A stretch of 64,000 nucleotides of DNA from Saccharomycopsis fibuligera x Saccharomycopsis cf. fibuligera (taxonomy: Eukaryota; Ascomycota; Saccharomycetes; Ascoideales; Saccharomycopsidaceae), in assembly GCA_001936135.1 (NCBI GenBank), contig CP012820.1:620001-684000 (forward strand). Direction: 5' to 3'. Positions 1-11,500 of the stretch are shown piece after piece. The notes under the pieces are model-generated. The model had not been told where the DNA came from. It made no database searches and saw only the letters and a program-made list of their open reading frames with translations. Positions within the stretch are counted from its first letter, which is position 1. The number at the start of each line of letters is the position of its first letter. The position numbers were made by a program, and so were the translations under genes.

Positions 1-1709
1 GCCATTTGTTGTCTGTCTGATAATTCGTTGATTTTTTGCTCATAGCTCAAGATCAAATCATATTTGGCCTTATTACACTCTCTTATTTTTTCTCTTATTT
101 TTCTTATTTGGTCACTTAGCTCTTCTTGCTGTTGTTCTTCAGCAATATTGCTTTGATTTGGAGCATTAGTGCTTGTGGCTGCTAGTACCATATTTGAAGA
201 CTTTACTAAACCTGCGCTAGTACTTTGCGGAAACTGAGAAGTTGCAGCAGCTCTTGGCTTTATATTCTGTTTGGGCTTGGTCACTTTATTGTCAGAAATT
301 CCAGAAACGTTTGCGTTAACGGTTCCTATTATCGCACCTGAGCTCGGTGTTATCACTGGCAGTTCTGCTTGAGTATTAGACTTGTCATTGCTGCTGCCTT
401 GATGGATGTAATCTTGCGCCGGGTTCAGATGCTTTGATCCGATGTTTGCAGCAACGTTTGCAGAAACTTGCTTATTGTTATTGTCACCGAAATCTGAGGG
501 CGTTGTTATAGAACCCGGTAATGCTGAAGATGATGAAGAACCGAGGATTTGGTTCGGATTGGGATTTACTGTGTCTTTGTTGTTAGCTGGTTGAATATCT
601 TCATTTGATGAAGCAATGTTGCTTTTCTCAGTAACAATGTCGTTATTACTACTATTCTTATTATTATTATCCTCGCTGTTGTTGATCGCCATAGCCACTT
701 TGCTAATATTGCTATTGGCATTTATATGGCTACTAGGCTCAGAAGAACAAGGGCCCGTTTTCTCGTGATGAGATAGCTTGTTTTCTGAAGAGCTTGGTTT
801 TTGACTGCTTTCATCGTTGTTATCTTGAGGTGTACTGTTGGTTTCTTCTATTGTTTCATTTTCACCTCCATACTTGTCTTCATTTTCTCTTTCACTTGCA
901 TTTTCTTTTTCGTTCTCGTTTGCGTTTTCGTTTACGCTTTCGTCCTCGTTTGCGGTTGCATTTTCATGTTCGCCAAAATTACTGGAGTTCGTTGGATTTT
1001 CAGTATCTTGGAGACTCTGTATGCTTTCCTCCTCACTATCAGGACTATTGGTACTACCATTTTCAGTATTGGGAGTCATACTGCGCGGTGTGGCGTTGAA
1101 GGGGAGACTAGCGTGGTCGCTGGCGAGGGTTGAAGTAGTGTTTACCAGCGTTGGCGACGCGGCAGTGAATTTAGAATTTTTCTTTGCTGTAGAGTTTTCC
1201 GGCGGGCTGGGTGCTGATGATCCATTCTTCATGACGGAGCTGGAGCTGTTGGTAGTGCTCGAGCGAGTTGCAGCCGGCAGCGGCTTCCTACTACCGTTGT
1301 AGGAGCAGCAAATCGAAGAAGAAATAGCAAAACTTTCCTCGTTGCGTTTCCCTGCACTTGTAGTGCTGCTGCTGTTGCTGCTGCTGCTGCTTCCTCTTCT
1401 TCTCCTTTCTCCACCGGATTTTGCTCCCTGTGCTGCCGTTTGCTTGAGAGCAGGCGGCTCCGCAGGCTGTTGGTTTTCGGCTTCATTGGCATTGGCACTG
1501 GCTGGCGGCGGTGGCGACTGGCTGTTTTTCCCTTGAATAGCGTGGACTTGGTTGTTGTTTTGTTTTTCGCTGTAAAGGGTAATTACCGTCGGCAGCTCAA
1601 GATCGTCGACAGGAGCATGATTAGGATTGCTGCCTACTTTAACTGCTTTGCTACTATTGCTGGATTTAGACCGTGGCGAGGTGCACAGAGATTGAGAGAT
1701 CCTAGACAT
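1..1709 (-). CDS. Disordered Ser/Asn/Glu-rich protein, N-terminal part, truncated by window edge
   Basis: An open frame runs on the minus strand from an ATG at 1709 (protein begins MSRISQSLCTSPRSKS) to the first base of the window without a stop. An in-frame TGA lies a short way upstream of that ATG, which fixes the start. About 570 residues are visible. Nearly all are low complexity: Pro-rich and Ser runs near residues 70-120, repeated Asn/Glu-rich segments, and Asn/Ser tracts. The last visible ~35 residues change character to a charged, probably helical segment (around IRKIREKIRECNKAKY) that may begin a coiled-coil or folded domain lying outside the window. I do not recognise the family. 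The composition is like that of transcription or chromatin regulators of yeasts, but that is inference only. Confidence 0.75.
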   Translation of the reverse strand, partial: MSRISQSLCTSPRSKSSNSSKAVKVGSNPNHAPVDDLELPTVITLYSEKQNNNQVHAIQGKNSQSPPPPASANANEAENQQPAEPPALKQTAAQGAKSGGERRRRGSSSSSNSSSTTSAGKRNEESFAISSSICCSYNGSRKPLPAATRSSTTNSSSSVMKNGSSAPSPPENSTAKKNSKFTAASPTLVNTTSTLASDHASLPFNATPRSMTPNTENGSTNSPDSEEESIQSLQDTENPTNSSNFGEHENATANEDESVNENANENEKENASERENEDKYGGENETIEETNSTPQDNNDESSQKPSSSENKLSHHEKTGPCSSEPSSHINANSNISKVAMAINNSEDNNNKNSSNNDIVTEKSNIASSNEDIQPANNKDTVNPNPNQILGSSSSSALPGSITTPSDFGDNNNKQVSANVAANIGSKHLNPAQDYIHQGSSNDKSNTQAELPVITPSSGAIIGTVNANVSGISDNKVTKPKQNIKPRAAATSQFPQSTSAGLVKSSNMVLAATSTNAPNQSNIAEEQQQEELSDQIRKIREKIRECNKAKYDLILSYEQKINELSDRQQM

Positions 1710-2522
1710 GACTTGCGAATGCAATCAATCAATCAAAGATGGCCTCTTTGTGCACTTTGTTGTGCCAATTTTTTTTTTTTTTTTTATTTATTTATTTTTG
1801 ACTTGTCTTCACACTATTAGCAACAACACTATAATCCGATATCAGCACAATGTAGAAAAAAAATCGTAACAATTGCCTCTTTTTTTGTCTTGTTATGAGT
1901 AAGTCTCAAGAAAAGAACGAAGCAGGATATCTAATTTTTATTTATTTCTTATTACTTCTCTGAAGGATTAACTATGCATTAAAAGAGAAGAAACCTTTTT
2001 TCCTATTCTATTTGCGTAGTGCGTGGACAAAAAAAGCTGAAGAGTTATGTTTTCCTGATCTTTGCTCTTAAAATCTTCTTTTGAGTCATACGGTGCTCTA
2101 CACCGCTAAAATTGAGAAAAAAAAACAGTGATCGCAAGTATAATTTTGTTGTTGCGCAGAAAACTCTATAGCTCAAGGGCTGTGTTGTTTTCTATATCTT
2201 GATTGCTGCCGGACTGCAACATTTGAGCAAACAAAGTTGTAACAATGTGTGAGCTTTGCTTCACTTTGCTTCTCTTTCCTTCGCCGTATCAACGATTAAC
2301 GCTACTGAAACGGTGCACGCAAAGATTTCATAAGCGCACTAACAGAACGTTTCCAAAGGGGTAAACCATTATGTGTAACCGCTATTTGCAGAGTCTTTCC
2401 TTTTGAAAACGATAATACCCATGATTTCTGAGCATTTAAAAAGTTATGCGTCGTTTGAGCTCAGAATTAACAGTTCTGGCTATCACACAAGCAAACGTTA
2501 AAGAAAATACTCAACTTATATG

Positions 2523-2599
2523 CTCTGGCGCTAACGGAAAGGGGCAACTCACAGTAGGACGTCTTGGCCTCTCTATGGGTTGCAACCCCAGCGCCAGAG
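2523..2599. repeat. Inverted repeat with 10-bp perfect arms and an inner palindrome
   Basis: CTCTGGCGCT at 2523-2532 is matched by its exact reverse complement at 2590-2599. Inside, GGGTTGCAACCC at 2577-2588 is itself a perfect 12-bp palindrome. GGGGCAAC near 2541 could pair with the GTTG and CCCC of that palindrome. The span (77 nt) is tRNA-sized, but there is no T-arm next to the outer arm on either strand, so it is not a normal tRNA. Confidence 0.6.
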
Positions 2600-4558
2600 T
2601 TCACTTAAAGACATCAACACGATGATGGAACTGTTTTCTATCAAGGGTTCCGTCATCAGAAACAAGTAAACCATGACGAGAGTAAATTAGTAGAGGGAAA
2701 CACCTTGAGAAGCTCAAGAAACACACAAAAAACTTCTCAAAGGCTTTCAAGCAAAATGTCTTCAAAAATGACTCTTTTTTTTTCTTCTTAACTTCCGCCA
2801 ATCATATTTCTTCAACTCGTAACATCAATACGACTGCTTGAGAGGAAATTGCTTGAAGCTTTGGTGTTGAAAGAAGAATAGAACACGGCTCCCATGGAGG
2901 ACAAACGTCAAAAAGTGAAACAGAAAAAAAAAATCAAAATAAAAAAAAAAATAAAAAAAATAAAAAAAAACAAAAAACAAACAGAGATTTTTTCAGTCTT
3001 TTTCATGGAAAGGGGCACTCAGCGCGAAGTGGAAAGTGTCTGCAGAACACCCCCCTATGAAAGTTACTCCAGTGCTGTATTAATCAACAAAGGTCATCGT
3101 AAACATGGCAACTCACATTACTCAGCTTTATGAAAGTTGCTGCTTTTTGCTAATACGTGAAAAGCTGCGTCGCTCTTTCTACCTCACGTAGTTTCTGCCT
3201 GGCCATACCGGGGCTGCTGCGGTTGTGGTACCATGGTGTTCTTCCTTTCGGCAAAACACGCTAGGCGTTACCCAGAGTTTTTTTTCTCTGTACTACGTCA
3301 AATCAATTTTCCTTCTTTCCCCATTATTTTGCATTTCGCTAAAAAGTCTCACAACAGCTGTCTAGTCTTGCGGACAAGAGGTGACGTTAAAATTTTCTGT
3401 TTTTTTTTCTTTTTTTTTATTTTTTTGTTATTAGGAAATGCCACATTTGGATTGAGTCAGCAGCTGAAGAAAACCTTTGAAAAAAGGGGAAACCTCTAGT
3501 GTAACAGAACAACACATATTGTAACCCTTGCGAACCAGAGATTCCTGTTTCGAAAACAGCTTATACGATCACTGTAACTATAGTCGAGTAAATTCTCTCG
3601 GTTTCGTTGCGCTTACTAACGAGGGGCTCCCCGAAACCATGAGCGCTGCAAATATAATTGGCAGGCAAGGAAAACTTGATATATGCGTTACAAAGTATGT
3701 GCATGTATGCATCAGCCAAGGATTCGTCCAAAAGAGCTCGTAACCGCTTTCCATCGATCGGCATTGGCAAGATAATCTTGAGCTTCATTGGCTTCAACTG
3801 AAACCACACAAATTCCGGTGTAGTTTGTGCGCTTTCCCAATGAGGAAATCGAGCTTCGGCAAAACACCGACAGTATTGCCAGAATCAAGTAATCGACCTC
3901 AATATGCCCGAGGGTCAACATTTTCAACATGAATATGGGTATCAATAAGCTCGGTTTTTTCAACTTATAACCATTCGTGATACTCTGTACACCGTAGCTA
4001 CATTTCTTTGCAAACTTACCTAACAGCAAAACATTGCCGACTGTCAATACACTGTTACCAATAGCTGAAATTTCCTAATTGAGAAAAACGAGTTATTTTT
4101 TTTGTGTTTTTTTTCCCTCCCCCCGTTTTACACGTTCTCCTTTGTGCCTATTCGTCCGCGTTGTCCTGCCTAGCTTGTACTAAACCGAGTCGCTACGTGT
4201 TTCAAGCGTTTTAAGTATTAAATTAGAAGCAGAATCTGTTGGCCGTAGCAATAACCGGGCTATGATAATGACTTTTGCGTTAATCATTGCCGCAATTTGT
4301 CATTTGAATCGTCTTTTGTTGGGGAGCTTTTCAATCTTCAACATAGGTTTACGAGATCAATGTTTTTGAGAGATGATTATTTGTGACGTGAGGTAAATAA
4401 ACACTCTTTGACCAGAGGTACGCTCTCCCACATAAGTGAAAGACTTTGCCATTAGAAAACTATCGTAAGGACAGACTGTAGATTGTATGATATTCTTTAG
4501 CAGAATTGGCCAATGGTGCTGTTGCATGCTTGTCTCTGGTTTCTTTCGATTGAAAACT

Positions 4559-4564
4559 CACATG
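4559..4564. promoter_or_regulatory. CACATG E-box-like site upstream of INO1
   Basis: CACATG is the core of the inositol-responsive element bound by the Ino2/Ino4 bHLH pair in S. cerevisiae. It sits about 650 bp upstream of the INO1 start. The flanks do not match the full 10-bp element, so a role is only possible. Confidence 0.25.
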
Positions 4565-5045
4565 CAATTGAGTAGAATGTCCAAAAACCTTCGGTCGATG
4601 TTCTGGCTTCTAGCCTTACATGACTCTGCACACTGACGTATCGCTGCAATCTCGACCATTTTTGTAGCCAATAGAATAGCGAAAATCAATCAAGGTTCTC
4701 GTTTCCCCCTAGGTCATTTCGTGGGAGACGTATAGCTTGCAATCCAAAAGACAGTGCTGCTGATCTACGGCCGAGTTTTCCTTAGTGCCTTGTTGTACGT
4801 ATCCTGCAGCTGCTTAGGCTTCTTTTGTTAATATGTTTTGTTTTGTACCATGTTGTGCGCGAGTCTTGCAAAGGAAAGTTCTTCAGAGTTCTATCTAACT
4901 TTGAGTAAAGTCTATCCAATTAGAAGCAGTTGATCTAAAATTTCCCAAAACGGCATATTCTATTCAATTAAGCTTCACTGATGTATTTTTTTGTGTACTC
5001 GAATGTCTTTTGTTTCTGAAAACATTTTTGTTATCATTTTTCAAC

Positions 5046-5053
5046 TATAAATA
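5046..5053 (+). promoter_or_regulatory. TATA box of INO1
   Basis: TATAAATA about 165 bp upstream of the INO1 ATG, followed by a T-rich pyrimidine leader, the usual arrangement for a regulated yeast gene. Confidence 0.5.
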
Positions 5054-5215
5054 CTCGCTTGATTCTCTTTTTTTCCCTCGAGTATCTACTAAGTTAAATT
5101 CAAACAAAATTTCTACTAAGATCAACACTATTCTCTTTTTTGTGATTTTTTCAGTATTTTTATCAATCCTTTCATTCTACACCGCCTCTACTTTTTTTCT
5201 TTTTAAAACTCGAAA

Positions 5216-6796
5216 ATGACTTTCAGTAACACCGAAGCACCTGTTAGGGTTAACACCAACAAGGCTAGATGGTCTGCTGACACTTTGGAAACAAAATTTA
5301 CTTACGAAAACTCGCTTGTCAACAAAAACCAAGACGGCACCTTCGATGTTACTCCAATCTCAGTTGACTACGACTTTAAGGTTGACTTGAAAGTACCAAA
5401 GACTGGTTTATTGTTGGTTGGTCTTGGTGGCAATAACGGTACTACCACTGTTAGCTCTATATTGGCTAACAAACACAACATTTCCTTTGAAACCAAAGAG
5501 AAAGTTGTTCATCTAAACTATTTTGGTTCAGTGACTCAATCTTCCACCGTTAAAATTGGGGTTGACGAAACTGGTAACGATGTTTATGCCCCGTTCAAGT
5601 CTTTGATCCCATTGGTTAGCCCAAATGACCTTGTTGTCAGCGGCTGGGATATTAGCAGCGAAAACCTAAAAGAAGCTACCAAAAGAGCTAAGGTGCTTGA
5701 CATTAATTTGCAAAAACAGTTGGCCCCATACTTGGAAAAAATCAAGCCATTGCCATCCATTTATTACCCAGACTTTATTGCTTTGAACCAAAAGGAAAGA
5801 GCCGACAATGTTATCAATATTGACGCGAAAGGTGAGCCAACTACTAGCAACAAATGGGCCGATGTTGAGAAAATCAGAAGCGATATTAGAAATTTCAAAG
5901 AGGAAAACAAGTTGGACAAAGTGATCGTTCTTTGGACTGCCAACACCGAGCGTTACTCAGATGTTGTTCCAGGAGTTCATGACACCGCTGACAATATTTT
6001 AAAAGCCGTCAAAGAGTCGCACTCCGAAATCAGCCCTTCTACGGTTTTTGCTATCGCTAGTATTTTAGAGAAAGTCCCATATATTAACGGCTCTCCACAA
6101 AACTCCTTTCTTCCTGGGGTTGTGGAATTGGCTGAAAAACATAAAGCCTTTATTGGCGGCGACGATTTTAAGACTGGCCAAACTAAAGTGAAGTCTGTTA
6201 TTGCCCAGTATCTTGTCGATGCGGGCATCAAGCCTATTTCTATCGCCTCTTATAACCATTTGGGTAACAACGATGGCTTCAACTTGTCGTCTCCAAAACA
6301 ATTCAGATCAAAAGAAATCTCCAAGCAATCTGTGGTTGATGACATCATCAAGTCAAATGACATCTTGTACAACGAAAAAAACGGCGACAAGGTGGACCAT
6401 TGCATCGTGATCAAATACATTCCTGCCGTAGGGGACTCCAAGGTTGCCATGGATGAGTATTACTCGGAGTTGATGTTGGGAGGTCATAACAAGATTGTTA
6501 TCCACAACACGTGCGAGGACTCGCTTTTGGCCGTGCCATTGATCTTGGACTTGGTGGTGGTTACCGAGTTTTTGTCCAGAGTCTCCTACAAGAGAGCCGA
6601 GGACAAGGACTACGTGAACTTCTACTCCATATTGTCTTTCTTGAGTTACTGGTTGAAGGCCCCGTTGACCAAACAGGGGTTTGATCCTATCAACGGCTTG
6701 AACAAGCAAAGATCTGCTATAGAAAACCTCATCAAGTTGCTCGTTGGCATTCCGTTGAGCAACGAGTTGAGATTTGAGGAGAGATTGGTGAGATGA
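5216..6796 (+). CDS. INO1: Inositol-3-phosphate synthase
   Basis: 526-residue protein that converts glucose 6-phosphate to 1D-myo-inositol 3-phosphate in the cytosol, using NAD; it is the committed step of inositol and phosphatidylinositol synthesis. The NAD-binding motif GLGGNNGTT is at residues 69-77, and the family signature [14 protein letters not shown] lies near residue 345. Length matches S. cerevisiae Ino1 (533). The start is the first ATG after a pyrimidine-rich leader and aligns with the family start. Leucines are TTG-biased and I found no in-frame CTG, which fits a highly expressed gene of a CTG-clade yeast. Nearest neighbours are far away on both sides, so it has its own long promoter. 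Confidence 0.97.
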   Translation: MTFSNTEAPVRVNTNKARWSADTLETKFTYENSLVNKNQDGTFDVTPISVDYDFKVDLKVPKTGLLLVGLGGNNGTTTVSSILANKHNISFETKEKVVHLNYFGSVTQSSTVKIGVDETGNDVYAPFKSLIPLVSPNDLVVSGWDISSENLKEATKRAKVLDINLQKQLAPYLEKIKPLPSIYYPDFIALNQKERADNVINIDAKGEPTTSNKWADVEKIRSDIRNFKEENKLDKVIVLWTANTERYSDVVPGVHDTADNILKAVKESHSEISPSTVFAIASILEKVPYINGSPQNSFLPGVVELAEKHKAFIGGDDFKTGQTKVKSVIAQYLVDAGIKPISIASYNHLGNNDGFNLSSPKQFRSKEISKQSVVDDIIKSNDILYNEKNGDKVDHCIVIKYIPAVGDSKVAMDEYYSELMLGGHNKIVIHNTCEDSLLAVPLILDLVVVTEFLSRVSYKRAEDKDYVNFYSILSFLSYWLKAPLTKQGFDPINGLNKQRSAIENLIKLLVGIPLSNELRFEERLVR

Positions 6797-6920
6797 GCAT
6801 CTGACGCGCTCAAAGGGATACAGCTAGCGACCTAGGCTTCCTGGCAGCCCGATATTAGCTTTTAGTTTTTAGTTTTTAGTTTTTTTCTTTTCCATTCTGG
6901 TTGGCCACGCCATCACATAG

Positions 6921-7020
6921 TTTGATTATATGAGTACGTTGTTTGAGTACGTTGTTTGATTATATGTGTGCGTTGTTTGATTACATGAGTACATTGTTTG
7001 ATTGTATGAGTACGTTGTTT
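6921..7020. repeat. 21-bp tandem repeat, four full units plus a 13-bp partial
   Basis: Units of the type TTTGATTATATGAGTACGTTG occur in a row with point differences; the second copy is shortened to 13 bp. In one frame they read as a repeated FDYMSTL heptapeptide, but with no supported gene this is probably just the effect of a period divisible by three. Confidence 0.85.
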
Positions 7021-7295
7021 GCGTTTTTTTCTGGGATGGCCAGACCAGTTGCTGTAAGACAATTCCAGTTAGTTTATCCAATTAAATTTCCCACGGGCCC
7101 TGGATCAAGCCTCGCTGGCTTGAGCTCGCAGATGAGGCTGAAGGGAAAACGGGGGTGTCTGTGAGCTCCGGCGGCCACACGCACCCCACAGGTGGCGCCC
7201 GCGGGATTAGTTGAGTGGGCACTTAAACTAGTTGCATGCAACGGCTCGTGTTGCAGGACACTCGGAGTGTGCAGTAGTGTCAAAACGCATGACGT

Positions 7296-7331
7296 GCCCT
7301 CATCGCGGTCGGCGCCCTCATCGCGGTCGGT
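7296..7331. repeat. 18-bp direct duplication
   Basis: GCCCTCATCGCGGTCGGC is followed at once by the same 18 bp with one change in the last base. Confidence 0.9.
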
Positions 7332-7495
7332 GCTTATCAGCAACACTGCCCACCGCCAGTGGCCATGGAGATGTCGACGAGTGCAGCCCACCGCTTCGTA
7401 CGAGCAGAGGAGCGCCATATTGGGTGTTTGTGTATTCCGGACGCTGTGCTACGCCGTAAGCCAACAGGCGCGCCCCACAGCTGCTGTCCGAACTT

Positions 7496-7497
<2 letters not shown>

Positions 7498-7530
<33 letters not shown>
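7498..7530. repeat. Poly-T run of 33
   Basis: Uninterrupted T homopolymer in intergenic DNA, the longest in the window. The exact length in the genome may differ because such runs are read unreliably. Confidence 0.9.
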
Positions 7531-7531
<1 letters not shown>

Positions 7532-7680
7532 GTCCAAAATCCCCCCTTGATTTCTGATCGTTACCATAATGCGCGCACCACTGTTATCGCTGCAGTCCGT
7601 CACGTAAATAAATAAAAAGCAAAACAAAACAAAAACAAAAAAATAAGTGCGAGCAGATCCAGATCAAACAATAAGTCCGT

Positions 7681-7732
7681 TTTCCTCAGTAACCAACAGG
7701 TTCCTTTTTCCTCAGTAACCAACAGGTTCCTT
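7681..7732. repeat. Perfect 26-bp tandem duplication
   Basis: Two adjacent identical 26-bp units, each starting TTTCCTCAGTAACCAACAGG, about 850 bp upstream of ATG13. Confidence 0.92.
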
Positions 7733-8546
7733 TTTGTCGTCTCCTATGCTGAACAGCAGTAACCACAACCACAGCCTATAGTCTATAGTGTTCTGCGGAA
7801 CTGTCCTGGGCGGCTCTGCCGCCACCTACAGCTCACAATTACACTTTCAGCTGAGCGCTAAATGTGGCACTACCGCAATTGTCATCACCGCTTGGTTTTG
7901 CAACACACACTCCCACGTCAGCATCTGCGAAGGTCATCTCATCTTGCAGGCGCTGCCGTTTCGGGCAATTGTTTTGTTTTCGTTTCTGCGCTGTGGTTCA
8001 GTCACCTTCACCGCGGCCCTTTTTTCCTCTGCTTTGGCATATTATATATCTGGCGTGGCCCGGCTCGTCCCACTCATTAGCTTTTCGTTAATTAGCTACA
8101 ATTACATAATTTTGTTAATTACGTCCTGTTTACTATCCAAAAAGGATCTACACTACTCTCTTAGCTCTTTTCTACTCTTTGTCCCGTGGTCTGCTGGGCA
8201 CACACCGCATCTCTCCCGTTTCATTCTCGTCTGCTTTACCCCCTTGCTATCGCTTGATCGCTGCGGTCTGATCCATACTTATACATACCGCAGGGGCCTT
8301 ACTTTCCTATTTAAATTAATATTTTCTTTTCTTTCTTTCCTTTCCTTTCCTTTCCTTTCCTCTCTTCTCCTTCTTCCCCTTTTCTCTTGCCTCTTCCCTG
8401 CTAGCTACCTGATCGTTCTCGCACAACAGAAGCAGTACCAGCAGTACCAGCAGTACCAGCAGTGACGACAGAAATCCCGCTTTTCTTGTTACTGTTCTTC
8501 CCCCATCTTGTTGTAATTGTCCCATTCAGTCCACCGGTACCATTTA

Positions 8547-11500
8547 ATGTACTCGAAGAGCTCTTTCCAGCATTCAGTCCTACACTCCTCTTCGTCGCTT
8601 TCTTCCACTTCGTCGTTCACCAACTCTTCTGCCACCAACTCAAACCTGTCAGGCTCCTCGAAAGATCAAGAGACCTTGCACCAGATCATCAGGCATTTTT
8701 TCTACAAAAGCGCTCACATCCTCTCCATCTTTCGAAGCCCGTCCTCTCTACTCTCGCAGAACACAAACAACAGTAATAACAAAAGCGGTGCCAATGATAG
8801 TCTTAATCTCTGTGCCGGCTCTACGACGTCCTCTGTGGACAAGTGGTTCAACATCCAGCTGAACAGCGCGCTGCTTCCCACAGAGGCGCTTACTGACTGG
8901 GAGTCGAAAGCAGACAGCAGCAGCAGCCCACAGCTCTTGCCTCCGTTGATTATAGAGTCGTACTTGGATCTTAGAAACAGCGCTAGCGCCAGCGATAGGC
9001 TATACCTAACAGACGACGATAACAACGATTGGCTAGTGGTGAAACTCGGGCCCAACAAGAAAACCAAGTCGGAAATTGTGTTAGAAAGATGGTTGGTGGA
9101 CCTCGCCGATACTGATACTGCCAGTGTTGAGAACACCAAACAAGACATATCTGCAATCTATCAAGACTGCGCAAAGATACTAAAGGCGCTTATCAAGTTT
9201 ATCAGCAGCCAGCCAGCTACAATACTCAGAAACAAGTTGGAACTGAATAGCTCTAATCTGCTTAGCGTTAACTATAGAATCCTTGACCCAAGCGCCAAAA
9301 TATCATCAAAAGGCAGAATTGGGCTCAGTAAGCCCATAATACCGTACTACGAGAGCGCTAGCAGCAGCGGAAGAGGAACAACGCACATTTTACAAAAAGA
9401 GTTCAACACAGTCAAAACTAATTATGGACTCTTGAGTGTGTCTGTGTCTTACAGAAAAGATTGCAAATTCCATTTAGCCAGCGCTGCTTCTCCTATTCCC
9501 AACGCTGTTGGAAGATCACCACCCAGGTACACTAACTGCGACAGTACAAATTATAACCTGGTGGCTCCACCACTCGGCGAAACCGCGACAGAGCCATCGT
9601 CATTGGGAAGACGCAATTCATTGTTGAGAGTCCGAAAGCTTTCGACAAACTCTACTAACTCGCTATTCTCGCTAAGAGAAGACTCCCCCAAGACAAATTC
9701 CAGCTGCACAGTCGCCACTCCTCCGCAGACCCCATCTCCGTTTGGGCTTAAAGGGGCACCGACGGCACACCCTGCGCCACCACCACCACCACCACCTCCT
9801 CCTCCAACATTAGGCACACCAGCACCGAACAACAACAGTAGCGTATCTTTGGCGTCAGTTCCGTCTTTTCATAGATCAAATTCCAACGTGTCCTTGGCCG
9901 CTATATTGAGAGCTCAGAGAAATAGCTTTAGCAATTCCTCGTTAAATAATAATGGCGTCACTGCTAGTAACCCTGCTAGAGAAATTTCTGCCAGCATTAG
10001 AGGAACTCCATCGCTCATTAAAAGATCGCTGTCAATATCATCAGCAGGCTCAGCGTTATTTGATAATAATGATGCCTTGAGTGGTCCTATTTCTAGTGGC
10101 GCTGTTGCTATTCCTAGCAGTAACGGCAACAATACGATGGCTAATAGGTACTCTTCTTCGTTCAAATCTTCAGGTGATTATAGAAGAAGAAGCTTACTAT
10201 TATCAAATGAGTCAAACAAACGGAGTTCATTCCTAACAGCGAGAGACATTTCCCCTAAAAGTTTGAGTTATGATAATTTTGGCGATGCCCTCGCTGTTAA
10301 CTCTGCAAGCAGAGATATCCACGATCCTTTATTTTCAGATCATAGTTTGGAAGCGTTTGTTAATATTCTTGATACAAATAAATACCAACTCAAGGCAAAT
10401 GGCTCTTCTACATTAAAGCGGGTGAGTAGCTTAACGGACAAGCGCAATGAAACTCGTTTAGAAGATTCTTTGCAAAAGTTCCAACTCATGAGATCATCCC
10501 ATGATGCGCTAAGTAATAATCTATCCAATAGTTTGCTAGGCGGCCTTGATAGCCCTAAAAACGTTAGATTGCAACAGAAGCAAACATCAGGCAGCTCAAA
10601 AAGAACCACTTCTTATAGTGGTGCATTCACTCTTTCTACCTCTGCTTCTTCTTCACCGTCATTATCTACACCAAGGAGATTTAGTCAAAAAGCTACCGAA
10701 ACCGGTACTACTAGCGCTGCTGGGATACCCTACAAAAACGCACTAAATCACTCGCCATTTACTACCGCAGTACAACGGCAATTGGCTTATTTGGACTTTC
10801 ACAGTTATGACTATGCTGGTAGTGGTCCTGGCAGTGGTCCTGGCAGCGCACCAGAAAAACCGCTAATCGATGATACTGCCTACAGTCGGACGACAGTCAC
10901 GCCCGGAAATTACTCAACAGCAGTAAACACAGCAGCACTCAGTGAAGGAGATAGTGGTGACAACAACAACCGACACCACAGTAGCGGTGACGTTGAAAGA
11001 AGAGTAGGGGTCTACATTCCAGGCAGTAGTAACACTGATGCACTGCTGTTTGGCGCTGTCTATAGCCGCCCGCCAATATCGTCATTTTCATCGTCTCCAA
11101 GAACCCCTCGGTCCTTACAGCATCAATCAAATCATCATCATCGGTTATCATTTGTCCTGGACTCTCATTCGCCGTTGTTTATCAGCGCTAAATCAGAAGC
11201 AGCCGCAACAGCCGCAGCAGCCGCAGCAGCCGCAGCAGCCACAGGCGACGGAGGCCGCACAACTGGTCGAGGTGCCACCGCTGTAGGTGCTGGTCCTGCC
11301 GGAGTTATGGCATCCAGTCCCTTTATGTCGAGCACTCCTTTGATAGAGGCTAATGTCAGCAACGTTTACGCTTGCATAGAACCATTCAATGTGAGTGTTA
11401 AAAGCAGCGACAAGCCCCAAGTCCACCATAATTACAAAGATAATAAAAATACTGATGTTTTTGATAGTAATAACATCGCGAACCCTGAAATGGCGCTCGA

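Larger units (their letters stand above)
1710..5215. other. Long gene-free stretch upstream of INO1
   Basis: About 3.5 kb without a convincing gene: all ORFs are under about 115 codons, overlap each other and show no recognisable domain. It holds poly-A/T tracts (for example 2920-2975 and 3400-3425), a palindrome-rich segment at 2523-2599, a CACATG E-box-like site at 4559-4564 and a TATA box near 5046. The size suggests two divergent large promoters (disordered gene on the minus strand, INO1 on the plus strand) or an unannotated noncoding RNA. I see no tRNA. Confidence 0.6.
6797..8546. other. Intergenic region INO1-ATG13 with several tandem repeats
   Basis: About 1.75 kb without a convincing gene. 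It contains a 21-bp tandem repeat just after INO1, an 18-bp duplication, a 33-T run, a 26-bp duplication and a CT-rich tract (8325-8385) leading to ATG13. GC content is visibly higher around 7080-7490 than in the rest of the window. Small ORFs here mirror repeats and show no domain. Confidence 0.6.

Noticed and set aside
2523-2599. Possible tRNA
   Set aside because: Outer arms and length fit, but no T-arm or anticodon arm can be drawn on either strand; kept only as an inverted repeat.
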